Assembly (NCBI GenBank): GCA_964643615.1
Contig: CAZXTR010000003.1
Location: 1 to 62,987, forward strand
Reading direction: 5' to 3'
DNA length: 62,987 bases
Origin: CAZXTR01 sp964643615
Lineage (GTDB): Bacteria; Pseudomonadota; Alphaproteobacteria; CAAHEQ01; UBA3637
The position numbers were made by a program, and so were the translations under genes. A model generated the notes under the pieces. It was not told the DNA's origin. It searched no databases and was given only the letters and a program-made list of their open reading frames with translations. This document shows, one piece after another, positions 34,865-44,747 of the stretch (its first letter is position 1; each line of letters opens with the position of its first letter).

Positions 34865-36121
34865 TTCAAAAAATTTATCGTCTTTGTTGTACACGGTTTT
34901 ATTTCGTCCTGTTTCTTTTGCTTTATATAAAGCGGTATCCGCAATGTTAAGGATGTAATCATACGTTTCTAATGATGTTTTTTGTGCAACTCCTGCACTA
35001 ATGGTAATATGAATAGATAAAAGTTGTTCATAGCCTTGTTTTTGAGTCGGGTTAGAGTGTTTTCTTTGGGTTGATAAAAAGAAATCGCTTGTTGAAATAG
35101 TTGAACGAATTTCTTCTATTTCGTCCAAAACTTCTTCTAATTGAGCATAAGGGAAAAAAAGGACAAATTCTTCCCCTCCAAACCGATAAATAGAACCAGA
35201 ATGAATTAATTGAGAAAGTCGTGCGGAAATAACGCGCAAAGCCTGGTCTCCAACTTCATGCCCATAAGTGTCGTTTAGTTTTTTAAAAAAATCAATATCC
35301 ATAATTGCTAAGGTGTAAGGGTGTAATTTATGTTGATTTACTGCGTTCATTAATGCGCGTCGTCCAGGGATGTTTGTTAATTCATCTAAGAAAGCCATTT
35401 TGTGCGAAATTTGAAGCAGGCAAAACAAAACACATACAATGGCCGATAAATAAAAGAATACAGCATTATTAATATTAAAAAAAGAAATAAAAGAAACAAA
35501 AAAGATACCAATGAATGCAATGTTTAAACAAGATTTGTTTTTTTTGAAAAGCAAAAGAGAAAGGATAAAAAAAACAAAAAAACTAAAGATACCAATGATG
35601 GGCACTGTAAGGCGGCTTTCAACAGTCAAGGGGAAATAAAAAAAGTTGGACATTCTATGTAAAAATCGTTGAAAGAATATTTCTCCGCCTAAAGCGGGGA
35701 AAAAATAGGTAGCAAAATAAACAATCAAAATTTGTCCGGCGATTAAAATCCCGTTACGCATCAAAGAATTTAAAAATAAATTTTCTTGCTTGGCATAGGC
35801 TAACAAACAAAGGTTAATTGGAAACAAAATACACATTAATGGATATGCGACTAAACCGTAATAGTTATTGTCAAACCGATGCAAAGCAAAGTATTGTGAA
35901 AAAATATAAGCCAACAACGTTAAAAGTAATAAAAATAAAGCTTTATCTTGTTTAATCCATAATCCTAAACCAAAAGAAATAACGAAAATAGTGTATAATG
36001 ATGTTTTGATAATGATTAACACGATTTCTTTATCGATAAACAAAGACAACAAAAAAGAGCCCAAAAGGACGATAAAAATAGATAAGAAAGCGTAAAGGAC
36101 AGACGAAAATAATTTTCTCAT
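34856..36121 (-). CDS. Membrane diguanylate cyclase (GGDEF)
   Basis: 421 residues with seven or eight hydrophobic helices in the first 240, then a GGDEF domain. The active site GGEEF is intact (YRFGGEEFVLF), with DIDFFKKLNDTYGHEVGDQAL before it. The inhibitory RxxD site five residues upstream is absent (HSGSIYRF), so product inhibition by that route is unlikely. An upstream in-frame start would run through the divergent promoter region, so the ATG at 36121 is chosen; AAAGGGAAAAG lies about 12 bases before it. It opposes the phosphodiesterase encoded convergently. Confidence 0.9.
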   Translation of the reverse strand: MRKLFSSVLYAFLSIFIVLLGSFLLSLFIDKEIVLIIIKTSLYTIFVISFGLGLWIKQDKALFLLLLTLLAYIFSQYFALHRFDNNYYGLVAYPLMCILFPINLCLLAYAKQENLFLNSLMRNGILIAGQILIVYFATYFFPALGGEIFFQRFLHRMSNFFYFPLTVESRLTVPIIGIFSFFVFFILSLLLFKKNKSCLNIAFIGIFFVSFISFFNINNAVFFYLSAIVCVLFCLLQISHKMAFLDELTNIPGRRALMNAVNQHKLHPYTLAIMDIDFFKKLNDTYGHEVGDQALRVISARLSQLIHSGSIYRFGGEEFVLFFPYAQLEEVLDEIEEIRSTISTSDFFLSTQRKHSNPTQKQGYEQLLSIHITISAGVAQKTSLETYDYILNIADTALYKAKETGRNKTVYNKDDKFFELF

Positions 36122-36141
36122 TTTTAAATTTACTTTTCCCT

Positions 36142-36169
36142 TTGTCAATTCGACATCATACCATATAAT
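36142..36169 (+). promoter_or_regulatory. Putative nth promoter
   Basis: TTGTCA (36142-36147), 16-bp spacer, TATAAT (36164-36169), about 50 bp before nth. It overlaps the leftward promoter of the diguanylate cyclase gene, so the two may compete for RNA polymerase. Confidence 0.6.
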
Positions 36170-36183
36170 TGTGCAATAGTTAA
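36155..36183 (-). promoter_or_regulatory. Putative diguanylate cyclase promoter
   Basis: On the minus strand, TTAACT (36183-36178) and TATGAT (36160-36155) are 17 bp apart. The predicted start leaves a leader of about 27 bases. It overlaps the nth promoter face to face. Confidence 0.45.
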
Positions 36184-36220
36184 GAAAAAAAAGAAAATTA
36201 ATGATAAAAAAGGACGAATA

Positions 36221-36865
36221 ATGAAAAAGGAAAATATCATTACCTTGTTTGAATTGTTGAAAAAAAACAACCCACATCCTAAATGCGAATTAAATTATAC
36301 GAATGAATATACGTTGATGGTCGCAATTATTTTATCGGCACAAGCAACAGATAAAAGAGTGAATAAAGTGACGCAGTCTTTGTTTGAGAGAGTGCAAACG
36401 CCGGAGCAAATGTTATCCTTGGGGGAAAATAGTTTAAAAAAATATATTAACAGTTTGAATTATTTTAATACAAAAAGCCATCACATCATTAAAATGACAC
36501 AAGAATTACAAGAAAAGTATCAAGGACGATTTCCTTTGGATTTTGAAAAATTGCAAACTTTGCCGGGGATAGGCCGTAAAACGGCAAATGTTTTTTTAAA
36601 CGTTTGGGGGCATCGTCCTGTAATAGCTGTAGATACGCATGTTTTTCGAGTTGCTAATCGGCTTGGCCTTGCTTCTGGGAAAACACCGCTGGAAGTAGAG
36701 CTAAAATTGGCGAAAGTTGTTCCTGATAAATTTAAATTAGATGCTCAACATTGGTTGGTTTTATTGGGCCGATATACATGTAAGGCGAAGAATCCATTAT
36801 GTGAGCAATGCCCAGTGTTTTCTGTTTGTGTTGTGCAAAAGAAAAATAAAGGCTTCCCAAAGTGA
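36221..36865 (+). CDS. nth: Endonuclease III
   Basis: DNA glycosylase/AP lyase for oxidised pyrimidines. The helix-hairpin-helix LPGIGRKTANVFLN carries the catalytic Lys, and VDTHVFRV the catalytic Asp. The 4Fe-4S ligands CKAKNPLCEQCPVFSVC (C-x6-C-x2-C-x5-C) are complete. 214 residues matches E. coli Nth. AAGGACG precedes the ATG. Confidence 0.96.
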   Translation: MKKENIITLFELLKKNNPHPKCELNYTNEYTLMVAIILSAQATDKRVNKVTQSLFERVQTPEQMLSLGENSLKKYINSLNYFNTKSHHIIKMTQELQEKYQGRFPLDFEKLQTLPGIGRKTANVFLNVWGHRPVIAVDTHVFRVANRLGLASGKTPLEVELKLAKVVPDKFKLDAQHWLVLLGRYTCKAKNPLCEQCPVFSVCVVQKKNKGFPK

Positions 36866-36901
36866 AAAGAATCATTTATCATAACACAAAAAGGGAACAA
36901 T

Positions 36902-38677
36902 ATGTCGAATATAATAAAATTGTTTTTTGTATTGATGGTATTATGGTTAGGGATACCTTCTTTTCCTCTTTTTGCGCAAAAAACACAAGATTTGCTTTCT
37001 ATTGAACGCCGTGCAAAACAAGGCAAAACAGTTACGGGAGTCGCGGGGAAAGATCCATTGGTTTTTATTGGGGATACAGTGACGAATGAACCAAAAGATA
37101 AAAAATCAAAAAATACTTTTGTCCCAACTCCTGTTGATTGGAAAGCCACTTCTAAAAAGATAAAGATAAAAACGCCATTTAATCGGGGAGAAGAAGTCCC
37201 TTACATTGAGCATATTCCCTATATGTTTGTGACAATTCAAGTTTTGGGAGATGGTAAGGTTTATGTCACTGAGGACATTCAATTAATTGTTCAACCTAAT
37301 TCTTTTTTGAACGAATTTAAACGAATTTATAATACGACTTTATTGACCCCACAAGGGGCGTATAAGCGAGCTCAAAGGTCTTTTTTGCGAGGAAAATATA
37401 ACGGTAATGTTACCACTATAAATGTATTTCCGTTAGAAGATCAAGGAAAGGAAGAAGTATCTTTTCCAGAGGCAAAAAATTTAAGTTCTGGGTTACATGT
37501 ATTTCAACTGTCATACGTTATTTCTAGTGCCTTTATAAAATCTGGAGAAATAAATCAACTTTTTATCAGTTTGTTGGGATCATCTATTCCTCTGCCTGTT
37601 GAACGATTATCTGGAGTGTTATCGGTCCCAACATCAACAAAGCTTATCAAACAAGAATTATTGTTTGGAGAAAACAATCTTACAGTTGAAAATGCATCTG
37701 ATGTTTTATCTGATGAAACAGGACATGTAGCTTTTAAAACCCAAAAATTATTGCCCCCACAAGCTGACGTTCGATTAAATGTTTTAATGGCAGAAATTCC
37801 AAAAGCGTCTATTCCGAAGATAGTTCGTTTAAATAATTTTATTTTGGACACGCTTGTGATTTGGATATCTTTGATTGCAGGAATGTTTATCTGTTTGTAT
37901 TATTGGATTGAAATTTGGATTTTTCTACACACTAAAGAAAATAAAAAAATGCGTCAAAAAGTATTAAAAAAACTAGCCTTTCATCCAGAATTAATCAGAT
38001 ATGCTTTGTTTAAAAAGGCTGATGCTAGAATGGCGGGCGCGTTATTGACTGGATTGGTACAAAAAGGGTCTGTTTTGCTTTCGATTGCGGGAACGAGTAA
38101 ATTACGTGTGCAGCCCACTTCTACCCCAACAAAGCTTCGAAAAGCAGAAGCCTATATTTTGTCAAATTTATTTCCGACTGCAGAAAAGAAAGAAGTATTC
38201 TTTAATCCTTCGGTATTTCAAAATAATCTTGATTTTCAAAAAATAGTACAATTCGAGTATTTAAAACAATACACCAAAGTCATTGCACAAGAATTGTTCA
38301 GTGGTTGGATTGTTGGAGGTATTTGTTTGGCTGCATTGTTTTTACTTGATGTGCCTTTCTTTGAGCTCTTTTTATCAGCTGTTTTTTTAAGCATATGTAT
38401 TTTTATTGGGAGTTATTTTTTTATTACAAAAGCGACGTATCCTATTTTAATTCGTAAATTTTATCAAGCCCAAAAAGAACATTTAGAGGCTATTTTGCGA
38501 GATAAAAGCGAAGATTCAAAAATAGTAATTCAAAAAAATATCTCTATACTTATTGCTTTGGATGTGGTTCGTCCTTTGTCCGAAGAAATGGACGTAAAAG
38601 TGAAGTTCCCATTGGGAAAATTAAACGATACAATGTCATTGACATTGGTTGATAATATTGTAACATCTGGTGGGTGA
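36902..38677 (+). CDS. DUF2207-like predicted membrane protein
   Basis: 591 residues with a Sec signal peptide (about 1-24), a large extracytoplasmic beta-rich domain, and membrane helices at about 312-335 and 465-510 separated by a cytosolic region. This is the DUF2207 layout; function is unknown. The N-terminal domain contains DGKVYVTEDIQL, the typical opening of the DUF. It starts a four-gene envelope cluster with NfeD-like, DUF4139 and an unknown secreted protein. The next gene overlaps its stop by GTGA. Confidence 0.72.
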   Translation: MSNIIKLFFVLMVLWLGIPSFPLFAQKTQDLLSIERRAKQGKTVTGVAGKDPLVFIGDTVTNEPKDKKSKNTFVPTPVDWKATSKKIKIKTPFNRGEEVPYIEHIPYMFVTIQVLGDGKVYVTEDIQLIVQPNSFLNEFKRIYNTTLLTPQGAYKRAQRSFLRGKYNGNVTTINVFPLEDQGKEEVSFPEAKNLSSGLHVFQLSYVISSAFIKSGEINQLFISLLGSSIPLPVERLSGVLSVPTSTKLIKQELLFGENNLTVENASDVLSDETGHVAFKTQKLLPPQADVRLNVLMAEIPKASIPKIVRLNNFILDTLVIWISLIAGMFICLYYWIEIWIFLHTKENKKMRQKVLKKLAFHPELIRYALFKKADARMAGALLTGLVQKGSVLLSIAGTSKLRVQPTSTPTKLRKAEAYILSNLFPTAEKKEVFFNPSVFQNNLDFQKIVQFEYLKQYTKVIAQELFSGWIVGGICLAALFLLDVPFFELFLSAVFLSICIFIGSYFFITKATYPILIRKFYQAQKEHLEAILRDKSEDSKIVIQKNISILIALDVVRPLSEEMDVKVKFPLGKLNDTMSLTLVDNIVTSGG

Positions 38678-39000
38678 TTTGTGAAAATAGGAACATAATC
38701 CCGTATTTTTTGTTTTTGCATTCTTTGCCTTTTGCTTATGTATTCTTGAGGGGGGATGGGTTTATCTGTGGAAAAATTTTTGGAGGTTCAATCAAAGCGC
38801 AATATCCTTTTTTCAATCAAGGGGCTAAAGAATATATTAGTAAAAAACATCTTTTGGTTTCCGCAATCAAAGACAAATCAGGGAAAGTCAAAATTAGAAA
38901 TACCGTCTGGTTTGTCCAAACAAGAGATAAGTTGAAAATAGGTAGTTTCGTTGTTGTTGAGGACATTTACGGAAGGGCGTTGGAGGTTTTTAAACAATAA
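38674..39000 (+). CDS. NfeD-like OB-fold protein, short form
   Basis: Up to 108 residues. The C-terminal half (SGKVKIRNTVWFVQ, then LKIGSFVVVEDIYGRALEV) matches the OB fold of NfeD proteins, which work with stomatin-like proteins. The usual membrane helices are reduced to one short hydrophobic segment at most. The GTG start overlaps the DUF2207 stop, but a TTG 72 bases downstream is also in frame, so the N-terminus is uncertain. Confidence 0.55.
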   Translation: MICENRNIIPYFLFLHSLPFAYVFLRGDGFICGKIFGGSIKAQYPFFNQGAKEYISKKHLLVSAIKDKSGKVKIRNTVWFVQTRDKLKIGSFVVVEDIYGRALEVFKQ

Positions 39001-39039
39001 AAAAAGAGTTTTGTATAATAAACAACAAAGGAGGATGCT

Positions 39040-40437
39040 ATGCTTTATAAAATTGGTTTTTTTTGTCTGCTTGTGTACGCTTTATTGCTGGGCGTCAATG
39101 CGGCAGAAATTACAATGGTGTCTACTGAAGCACAACAATCTTTAGCGATGACTATTTACAATCAAAACAGGGCATTAGTGAAAGATGTTCGGCTTGTTCC
39201 TTTGACTAAAGGAGTAAATGAAGTGGCTTTTGCTGATGTTTCCGATGCTATCGAACCTTCATCGATATTGGCTCAAGGTGATGGAGTCCTAATTCAAGAG
39301 CAAAACTTTAATTTTGATTTGTTAACCAATCAAAATATGTTGAAAAAATCTGTTGGTTTAACGGTGGATGTGGAATGGATTAATCCCACGACAGGAGAGA
39401 TACAAAATAAAAAAGCTCAGATATTAGCGTATAACGATAAGCCTATTTTAAAAATAGACAATAAAATTGAAACAAATTATCCGGGGCGAGTTGTTTTTAA
39501 CCAAATTCCGAAAAATTTATGGTCAAAGCCGACGTTAATTTTGAAATTGATGAGCAAAAGTGAAAAGTTAGAAAAGTTAGAGCTATCCTATTTAACAACA
39601 GGGATTAGTTGGAATGCGGATTACGTTGCGGAATTGAATGTAGATAATAATGTGTTGGATTTAAATGGTTTGGTGACTTTGAAAAATAATACAGAAGTTT
39701 CTTATGAAAATGCCACTTTGCAATTAGTCGCCGGAGATGTTAATTTTCAAAATGAGCGCCTGTATGAAATGCGCGCCCAAAAACAAGTATCATACGATAT
39801 GGCCGTCAGCAATAGTATGGAATCTGAAACTTTAGGCGATTATCATTTATATACAATGGACCGACCAACCAACATTATGTCAAAACAAACGAAACAAGTT
39901 TCTTTATTGTCAGGGACAGGGGTAAAGGTTCAAAAAAAATATAAATTGATAGATGTGCTAGACGCAGGATCAACTTCTGAATTCAAAGATGTAAAACCGT
40001 TTGTTTTTTTGCATTTTAAAAATGCACAATCCGAAGGATTAGGTATCCCCCTACCTCGAGGAACTGTTCGCGTTTATCAACGGGATTCTAAGGGAAGATT
40101 GATTTTTATTGGGCAAGATGGTATTAATCATACTGCAGTCAATCAAGAACTTGATTTAAAATTAGGGACAGCTTTTGATATAGTAGCGCAAGGGAAAAGG
40201 ACAAGCTATACAAAATTGTCGAACGGGTATATTTCTTCTTTTGATATCGCTGTCCAAAATACGACGAAAGATTCAGTGATTGTTCGGTTAGAACAATATT
40301 TCCCATCTATGTGGAATTTGGAATCCGAAAGTTTGCCGAGTGTTAAAGAAAATAGTAATAAAGTTTATTGGGATATTCAAATCCCTGCATCTGGAGAAAA
40401 GACGTTATCTTTTAAAGTTCGGGTTTTATGGAGATGA
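39040..40437 (+). CDS. DUF4139 domain-containing secreted protein
   Basis: 465 residues with a signal peptide cleaved after about residue 21 (GVNA|AEIT). The mature protein is beta-rich with the DUF4139 opening TIYNQNRALVKDVR and the core LSYLTTGISWNADYVAELN. The family is common in proteobacterial envelopes, without a settled function. GGAGG lies upstream of the ATG. It overlaps the next gene by ATGA. Confidence 0.85.
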   Translation: MLYKIGFFCLLVYALLLGVNAAEITMVSTEAQQSLAMTIYNQNRALVKDVRLVPLTKGVNEVAFADVSDAIEPSSILAQGDGVLIQEQNFNFDLLTNQNMLKKSVGLTVDVEWINPTTGEIQNKKAQILAYNDKPILKIDNKIETNYPGRVVFNQIPKNLWSKPTLILKLMSKSEKLEKLELSYLTTGISWNADYVAELNVDNNVLDLNGLVTLKNNTEVSYENATLQLVAGDVNFQNERLYEMRAQKQVSYDMAVSNSMESETLGDYHLYTMDRPTNIMSKQTKQVSLLSGTGVKVQKKYKLIDVLDAGSTSEFKDVKPFVFLHFKNAQSEGLGIPLPRGTVRVYQRDSKGRLIFIGQDGINHTAVNQELDLKLGTAFDIVAQGKRTSYTKLSNGYISSFDIAVQNTTKDSVIVRLEQYFPSMWNLESESLPSVKENSNKVYWDIQIPASGEKTLSFKVRVLWR

Positions 40438-41459
40438 GAAAACGTATTATATATGGAGTCTTTTGTCTTTTTCTGTGCGCACCTAATGCAGCGTTAGCAT
40501 CGGAGCAATCGGACGCGGTTAAAGATTTAATTGAACAGATGAAAAACCCAGCGGTTAACGAAGAAATTTTGGTGCAACAACTTTTCAAATTACCCTTTGA
40601 ATATCGTCAGTACGTTTTTCCTGCGCTTCATGAAATGCGTGGATTGTCTTATAAAACGCGCACAATGCCAGAAATCGCTGAATGGAAGGGCAAAAAACCA
40701 ACCAGACTTGCTCCGGAAGTTCAAGAATTTACCAAAGAACAATTAGATTATTTATCCCCAGCTCTATATCCATCTTTAATGCCAGAAGTATGGCATTCTT
40801 TTTATCAGAATAAGGATGTTTACACCCAAAATAAAATCCCTCCGACGTATTCATTTGAACAACAAATTTTTAAAGTTATTCCTTCTCGATATCCTAATTT
40901 AGAAGAAAAAAATATACGCCCTTTCCATTTTCCTTTAGAAGAAACAGGCGATTTAACTGTACAGGATGTGCAAAATGTGATGAGTGCAATTAATGCGTTG
41001 AAATCTTTTGAAAAAACAGAGAAAGGGCAAAAGGTAATTAAAGAAATTATTTTAGCTCTTCCTGCTCAGGACGTTTTTCAAGCGATGGAAAATCCTTGTC
41101 TTTCTTTGATGGATAGGTTATATCATACTGATGGAAAAAATGATATTGATGAAATTTTGCTGAAAAATCAACTCACGCGTCTAGATTTTTCTAATAAGTG
41201 TGACAGAACGTTGAAGGCTTTTCGTGTTTTAAACGCTCCCCCGTCAGTGATTCGGTCTTTAAAAAAGACAAAAAGCGATTTTATGTTAAAAGGAAACACG
41301 CTATCGCCCATGTTAGTTCAAGGAATAAAGACGACTTTGGCGCTGTTCCAAACAAAACGAGCAGATATTTATGTTGTTCGCGCCTGTCAGAAAGATTTAA
41401 ACACGTTGTTACGCCCGCGTTATGTTTTGTTAGGGACTCCTATTTTACTTGACTTTTAA
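40434..41459 (+). CDS. Secreted protein of unknown function
   Basis: About 341 residues with a signal peptide (RKRIIYGVFCLFLCAPNAALAS). The mature part is helical and has three cysteines. It is not recognised. The ATG overlapping the DUF4139 stop (ATGA) is chosen; another in-frame ATG lies 6 bases upstream. Neither has a clear ribosome site, consistent with translational coupling. It is the last gene of the envelope cluster. Confidence 0.65.
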   Translation: MRKRIIYGVFCLFLCAPNAALASEQSDAVKDLIEQMKNPAVNEEILVQQLFKLPFEYRQYVFPALHEMRGLSYKTRTMPEIAEWKGKKPTRLAPEVQEFTKEQLDYLSPALYPSLMPEVWHSFYQNKDVYTQNKIPPTYSFEQQIFKVIPSRYPNLEEKNIRPFHFPLEETGDLTVQDVQNVMSAINALKSFEKTEKGQKVIKEIILALPAQDVFQAMENPCLSLMDRLYHTDGKNDIDEILLKNQLTRLDFSNKCDRTLKAFRVLNAPPSVIRSLKKTKSDFMLKGNTLSPMLVQGIKTTLALFQTKRADIYVVRACQKDLNTLLRPRYVLLGTPILLDF

Positions 41460-41503
41460 TATTTTTTCGCTACGCTAAAAAGTGCAAAATTAAGGAGAAA
41501 ATT

Positions 41504-41968
41504 ATGAGTTGGACCCCAGAGCTGGTTAAAGAATTAAAAAGATTATGGAAAAAAGGTTTAACAACGAGTGAAATTGGCCGAAGGATAGGCATGTCTAAAA
41601 ATGCGGTTGTTGGGAAAGCACATCGTTTGTGGTTGGAGGGGCGTCCATCTCCTATTAAAAGGGAGACTTCAGGACAATCAAAACCTGTTTTTATTTTACC
41701 AGAAAGTTTTAAAAACCAAAAACTAAAAGAAGTTTCTCCAAAAAAAGAAGACGTGTTAATGCAGGTCTATCGGCGCACTAAAAAGGAAAAGCCCCAAACA
41801 AAAAAGGGTGTCAAATTAGTGGATTTAAAACCTAATTCATGTCGGTGGCCATCGGGAGATCCTAAAGACCTTGATTTCAATTTTTGTGGGAAAGAGGTTG
41901 TCCCAGGGAAGTCTTATTGTGAAGAACATTGCGCTGTTGCTTATTCTGGCGTTTTTAAAGCAAAATGA
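41504..41968 (+). CDS. gcrA: Cell cycle regulator GcrA
   Basis: Alphaproteobacterial sigma-70 cofactor that activates promoters carrying GANTC sites methylated by CcrM. The N-terminal DNA-binding helix-turn-helix is MSWTPELVKELKRLW, then KGLTTSEIGRRIGMSKNAVVGKAHRL. The C-terminal sigma-binding part has CRWPSGDPKDLDFNFCG and a final Cys/His pair (CEEHC). 154 residues is typical. TTGACT at 41449-41454 is a possible -35. polA overlaps its stop by ATGA, an unusual pairing that may tie polA expression to gcrA transcription. Confidence 0.95.
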   Translation: MSWTPELVKELKRLWKKGLTTSEIGRRIGMSKNAVVGKAHRLWLEGRPSPIKRETSGQSKPVFILPESFKNQKLKEVSPKKEDVLMQVYRRTKKEKPQTKKGVKLVDLKPNSCRWPSGDPKDLDFNFCGKEVVPGKSYCEEHCAVAYSGVFKAK

Positions 41969-44736
41969 CGCAAGAACAAAAAAAACTTTGTTTAATTGAC
42001 GGTTCAGGATATATTTACCGTGCATTTTATGCAATCCCGTCGATGACGCGTCCAAGCGATAAAAAACCAGTGAATGCTGTCTATGGTTTTACTTCAATGT
42101 TGATGCAATTTTTCAAAGACAACCAATCGGATTATTTGGCTGTTGTTTTCGACGCACAACGTCACAATTTTAGAAATGATATTTATCACGAATATAAAGC
42201 AACACGGAAGGAAGTTCCCCCTAATCTTATCCCTCAATTTTCATTAATTAGGCAGGCCGTTCAAGCGTTTAATGTTGCGAGTGTTGAACAGGAAGGCTTT
42301 GAAGCGGATGATTTAATAGCAAGCTATGCGCAAAAGGCGCTGTCTCAAGGAATGGAAGTCATTATCGTATCGGCAGATAAAGATTTAATGCAATTAATGG
42401 TGGATAATGTATCCATTTATGACCCAATAAAAAAACGAGTTTTAACGCTAGATGATGTCGTTAAAAAATTTGGGGTGTCCCCTAAACAAGTTGTTGATGT
42501 TCAATCTTTGGCTGGAGATTCGTCAGATAATGTCCCCGGGATAAAAGGTATTGGTTTTAAAACGGCATCTGAATTTATTAACCAATTTGGAACGTTGGAA
42601 AATTTGTTCAAAAATGTGAATTCTATTGTCCCAGGTCATAAAAAGGAACTGATTATCCAAGGGCGTGAAATGGCAATGATTTCTAAACGTCTTGTAACTT
42701 TATGCGGGGATGCCCCACTACCTTTACCGATAGAAAATTTTTGTGCACGTATGCCAAACGAAAAAAATGTGCGAACTTTTTTAGAAGAAAATGGTTTTAA
42801 AAGTTTGCTTCCTCGAATAAATGATTTTGTTTCTATGCGAACAAAAACAGTGCAATCTTGTGAGCAAAGCATAAAAGTTCAGCCTGTTTACGAATGTGTG
42901 CAAGATAAAAAAACTTTACTTCAATGGGTGGAAAAAATTAAACAAGCGAAAGTGTTTGCCGTGGATACGGAAACAGACAGCCTAAATCCATTAGATGCAG
43001 AGCTTGCCGGGATTTCCTTATGTGTCAAAGAAGGGGAGGCTTGTTATATCCCGCTGCGCCACATGTCTGAAACAGGAAATAATAGGGCGGATTTGTTTGA
43101 TAACCCCATGCCGACATGTCCAATAAAACAAGTGTCAATAGAAGATATAAAAACTTTTTTATTTCCGATTTTTAAGGATCCCTATATTGCGAAAATAGGT
43201 CACAATATAAAATTTGATTTACAAGTATTAAAAACAACGTTTGGTCAAGACTTTGAAATGAATTCTATTCAAGATACCATGGTAATGGCGTATGATGCAA
43301 ATGGCGTCAACCAGGGGTTAAGTATGGATGATTTGGCTGATGTTTTTTTGAATATCAAAACGATTCGATTCGAAGACGTATGTGGCAAAGGTAAAAATGC
43401 GGTTTTGTTTAAGTATGTTCCCTTGGAAAAAGCGGTTGTTTATGCATCCGAAGATGCAGATATAACATTGAGATTATATCATTATTTTGCAAAAAAATTA
43501 AAATCGGAGCAAGTTGAAAATGTATATCAATGTATAGATCTTCCCCTTATCCCAGTTCTTGAGCGAATGGAAAAAGAAGGCGTTTTAGTAGATAAAACGA
43601 CTTTAATACGATTAAGCTTTGTTTTTGCTCAAAAAATGGAAAGTTTAGAAAAGGAAATTTATACCTTAGCAGAAGAGCGATTCAATATTAATTCTCCTTC
43701 TCAATTAGGAGAAATTTTGTTTGAAAAGATGAAGTTGCAGGGTGGTAAAAAAAACATTAAAACCAATTCTTGGTCAACGGGAAAAGACACACTTGAAATG
43801 TTAGCGGAAAATGGTGCAGAGCTTCCTTTGAAGATTTTAGAATACAGACAATATAGTAAATTAAAATCAACATACACCGACGCTTTGATAAATCAAATAA
43901 ACCAGCGAACGGGACGTGTTCATACGACTTTTTCGCAAACCGTGACAACAACGGGGCGATTAGCATCTAATAATCCTAATTTGCAAAATATTCCTATTCG
44001 AACGGAAGATGGGCGTTTAATTCGTTCGGCTTTTATTGCAAAGAAGGGGTGCGTTTTATTATCTGCTGATTATTCACAAATAGAGTTACGCTTAATTGCC
44101 GATGTGGCTCAAGTGCAAGAATTGCGAAGGGCTTTTGAAATTGGGGCGGATATTCACACAGTCACAGCATCACAAGTGTTTCATATTCCCTTAGAAAATG
44201 TGGACCCTTTGATGCGTCGTCGAGCAAAGGCGATTAATTTTGGAATTATTTATGGGATTTCGGCTTTTGGATTAGCAAATCAATTAGGTATGTCCAGAAC
44301 AGAAGCTAAACAATATATCGATTCTTACATGGAAAAATATGCAGAAATTAAAATTTATATGAATAATACAATACAATTCGCCAAAGAAAATGGTTATGTA
44401 GTAACGCCTTTTGGGCGTAAATGCTTTATTCAAGGCTTTGATAATGAAAGAACAAAAGGCTTTGCGTCCAGATCTGCTATTAATGCGCCTATTCAAGGTG
44501 GAGCAGCGGATATGATTAAAATGGCAATGAATAAAATGGATGACGCTTTGTTAAAGGCAGGACTGAAAACTAAAATGTTGTTGCAAGTACATGATGAATT
44601 AGTGTTTGAAACACCACTAGAGGAAATTGAAAAAGCCTCTGTAGTTATTCGTGATATTATGGAAAATGTTGTTACACTTTCCGTTCCCCTTAAGGTGGAA
44701 ATAGGGACAGGTGAAAATTGGACAGAGGCACATTAA
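41965..44736 (+). CDS. polA: DNA polymerase I
   Basis: Repair and Okazaki-fragment polymerase, 923 residues (E. coli 928). The 5' nuclease domain starts LIDGSGYIYRAFYA and includes FEADDLIASYA and GDSSDNVPGIKGIG. The 3'-5' exonuclease appears active, with AVDTETDSLN and, later, a SEDADITLRLY segment. The polymerase domain shows DYSQIELRLIA, RRRAKAINFGIIYG and the QVHDELVFE catalytic motif. It is translationally coupled to gcrA. Confidence 0.97.
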   Translation: MTQEQKKLCLIDGSGYIYRAFYAIPSMTRPSDKKPVNAVYGFTSMLMQFFKDNQSDYLAVVFDAQRHNFRNDIYHEYKATRKEVPPNLIPQFSLIRQAVQAFNVASVEQEGFEADDLIASYAQKALSQGMEVIIVSADKDLMQLMVDNVSIYDPIKKRVLTLDDVVKKFGVSPKQVVDVQSLAGDSSDNVPGIKGIGFKTASEFINQFGTLENLFKNVNSIVPGHKKELIIQGREMAMISKRLVTLCGDAPLPLPIENFCARMPNEKNVRTFLEENGFKSLLPRINDFVSMRTKTVQSCEQSIKVQPVYECVQDKKTLLQWVEKIKQAKVFAVDTETDSLNPLDAELAGISLCVKEGEACYIPLRHMSETGNNRADLFDNPMPTCPIKQVSIEDIKTFLFPIFKDPYIAKIGHNIKFDLQVLKTTFGQDFEMNSIQDTMVMAYDANGVNQGLSMDDLADVFLNIKTIRFEDVCGKGKNAVLFKYVPLEKAVVYASEDADITLRLYHYFAKKLKSEQVENVYQCIDLPLIPVLERMEKEGVLVDKTTLIRLSFVFAQKMESLEKEIYTLAEERFNINSPSQLGEILFEKMKLQGGKKNIKTNSWSTGKDTLEMLAENGAELPLKILEYRQYSKLKSTYTDALINQINQRTGRVHTTFSQTVTTTGRLASNNPNLQNIPIRTEDGRLIRSAFIAKKGCVLLSADYSQIELRLIADVAQVQELRRAFEIGADIHTVTASQVFHIPLENVDPLMRRRAKAINFGIIYGISAFGLANQLGMSRTEAKQYIDSYMEKYAEIKIYMNNTIQFAKENGYVVTPFGRKCFIQGFDNERTKGFASRSAINAPIQGGAADMIKMAMNKMDDALLKAGLKTKMLLQVHDELVFETPLEEIEKASVVIRDIMENVVTLSVPLKVEIGTGENWTEAH

Positions 44737-44747
44737 GGAAACAAAAA

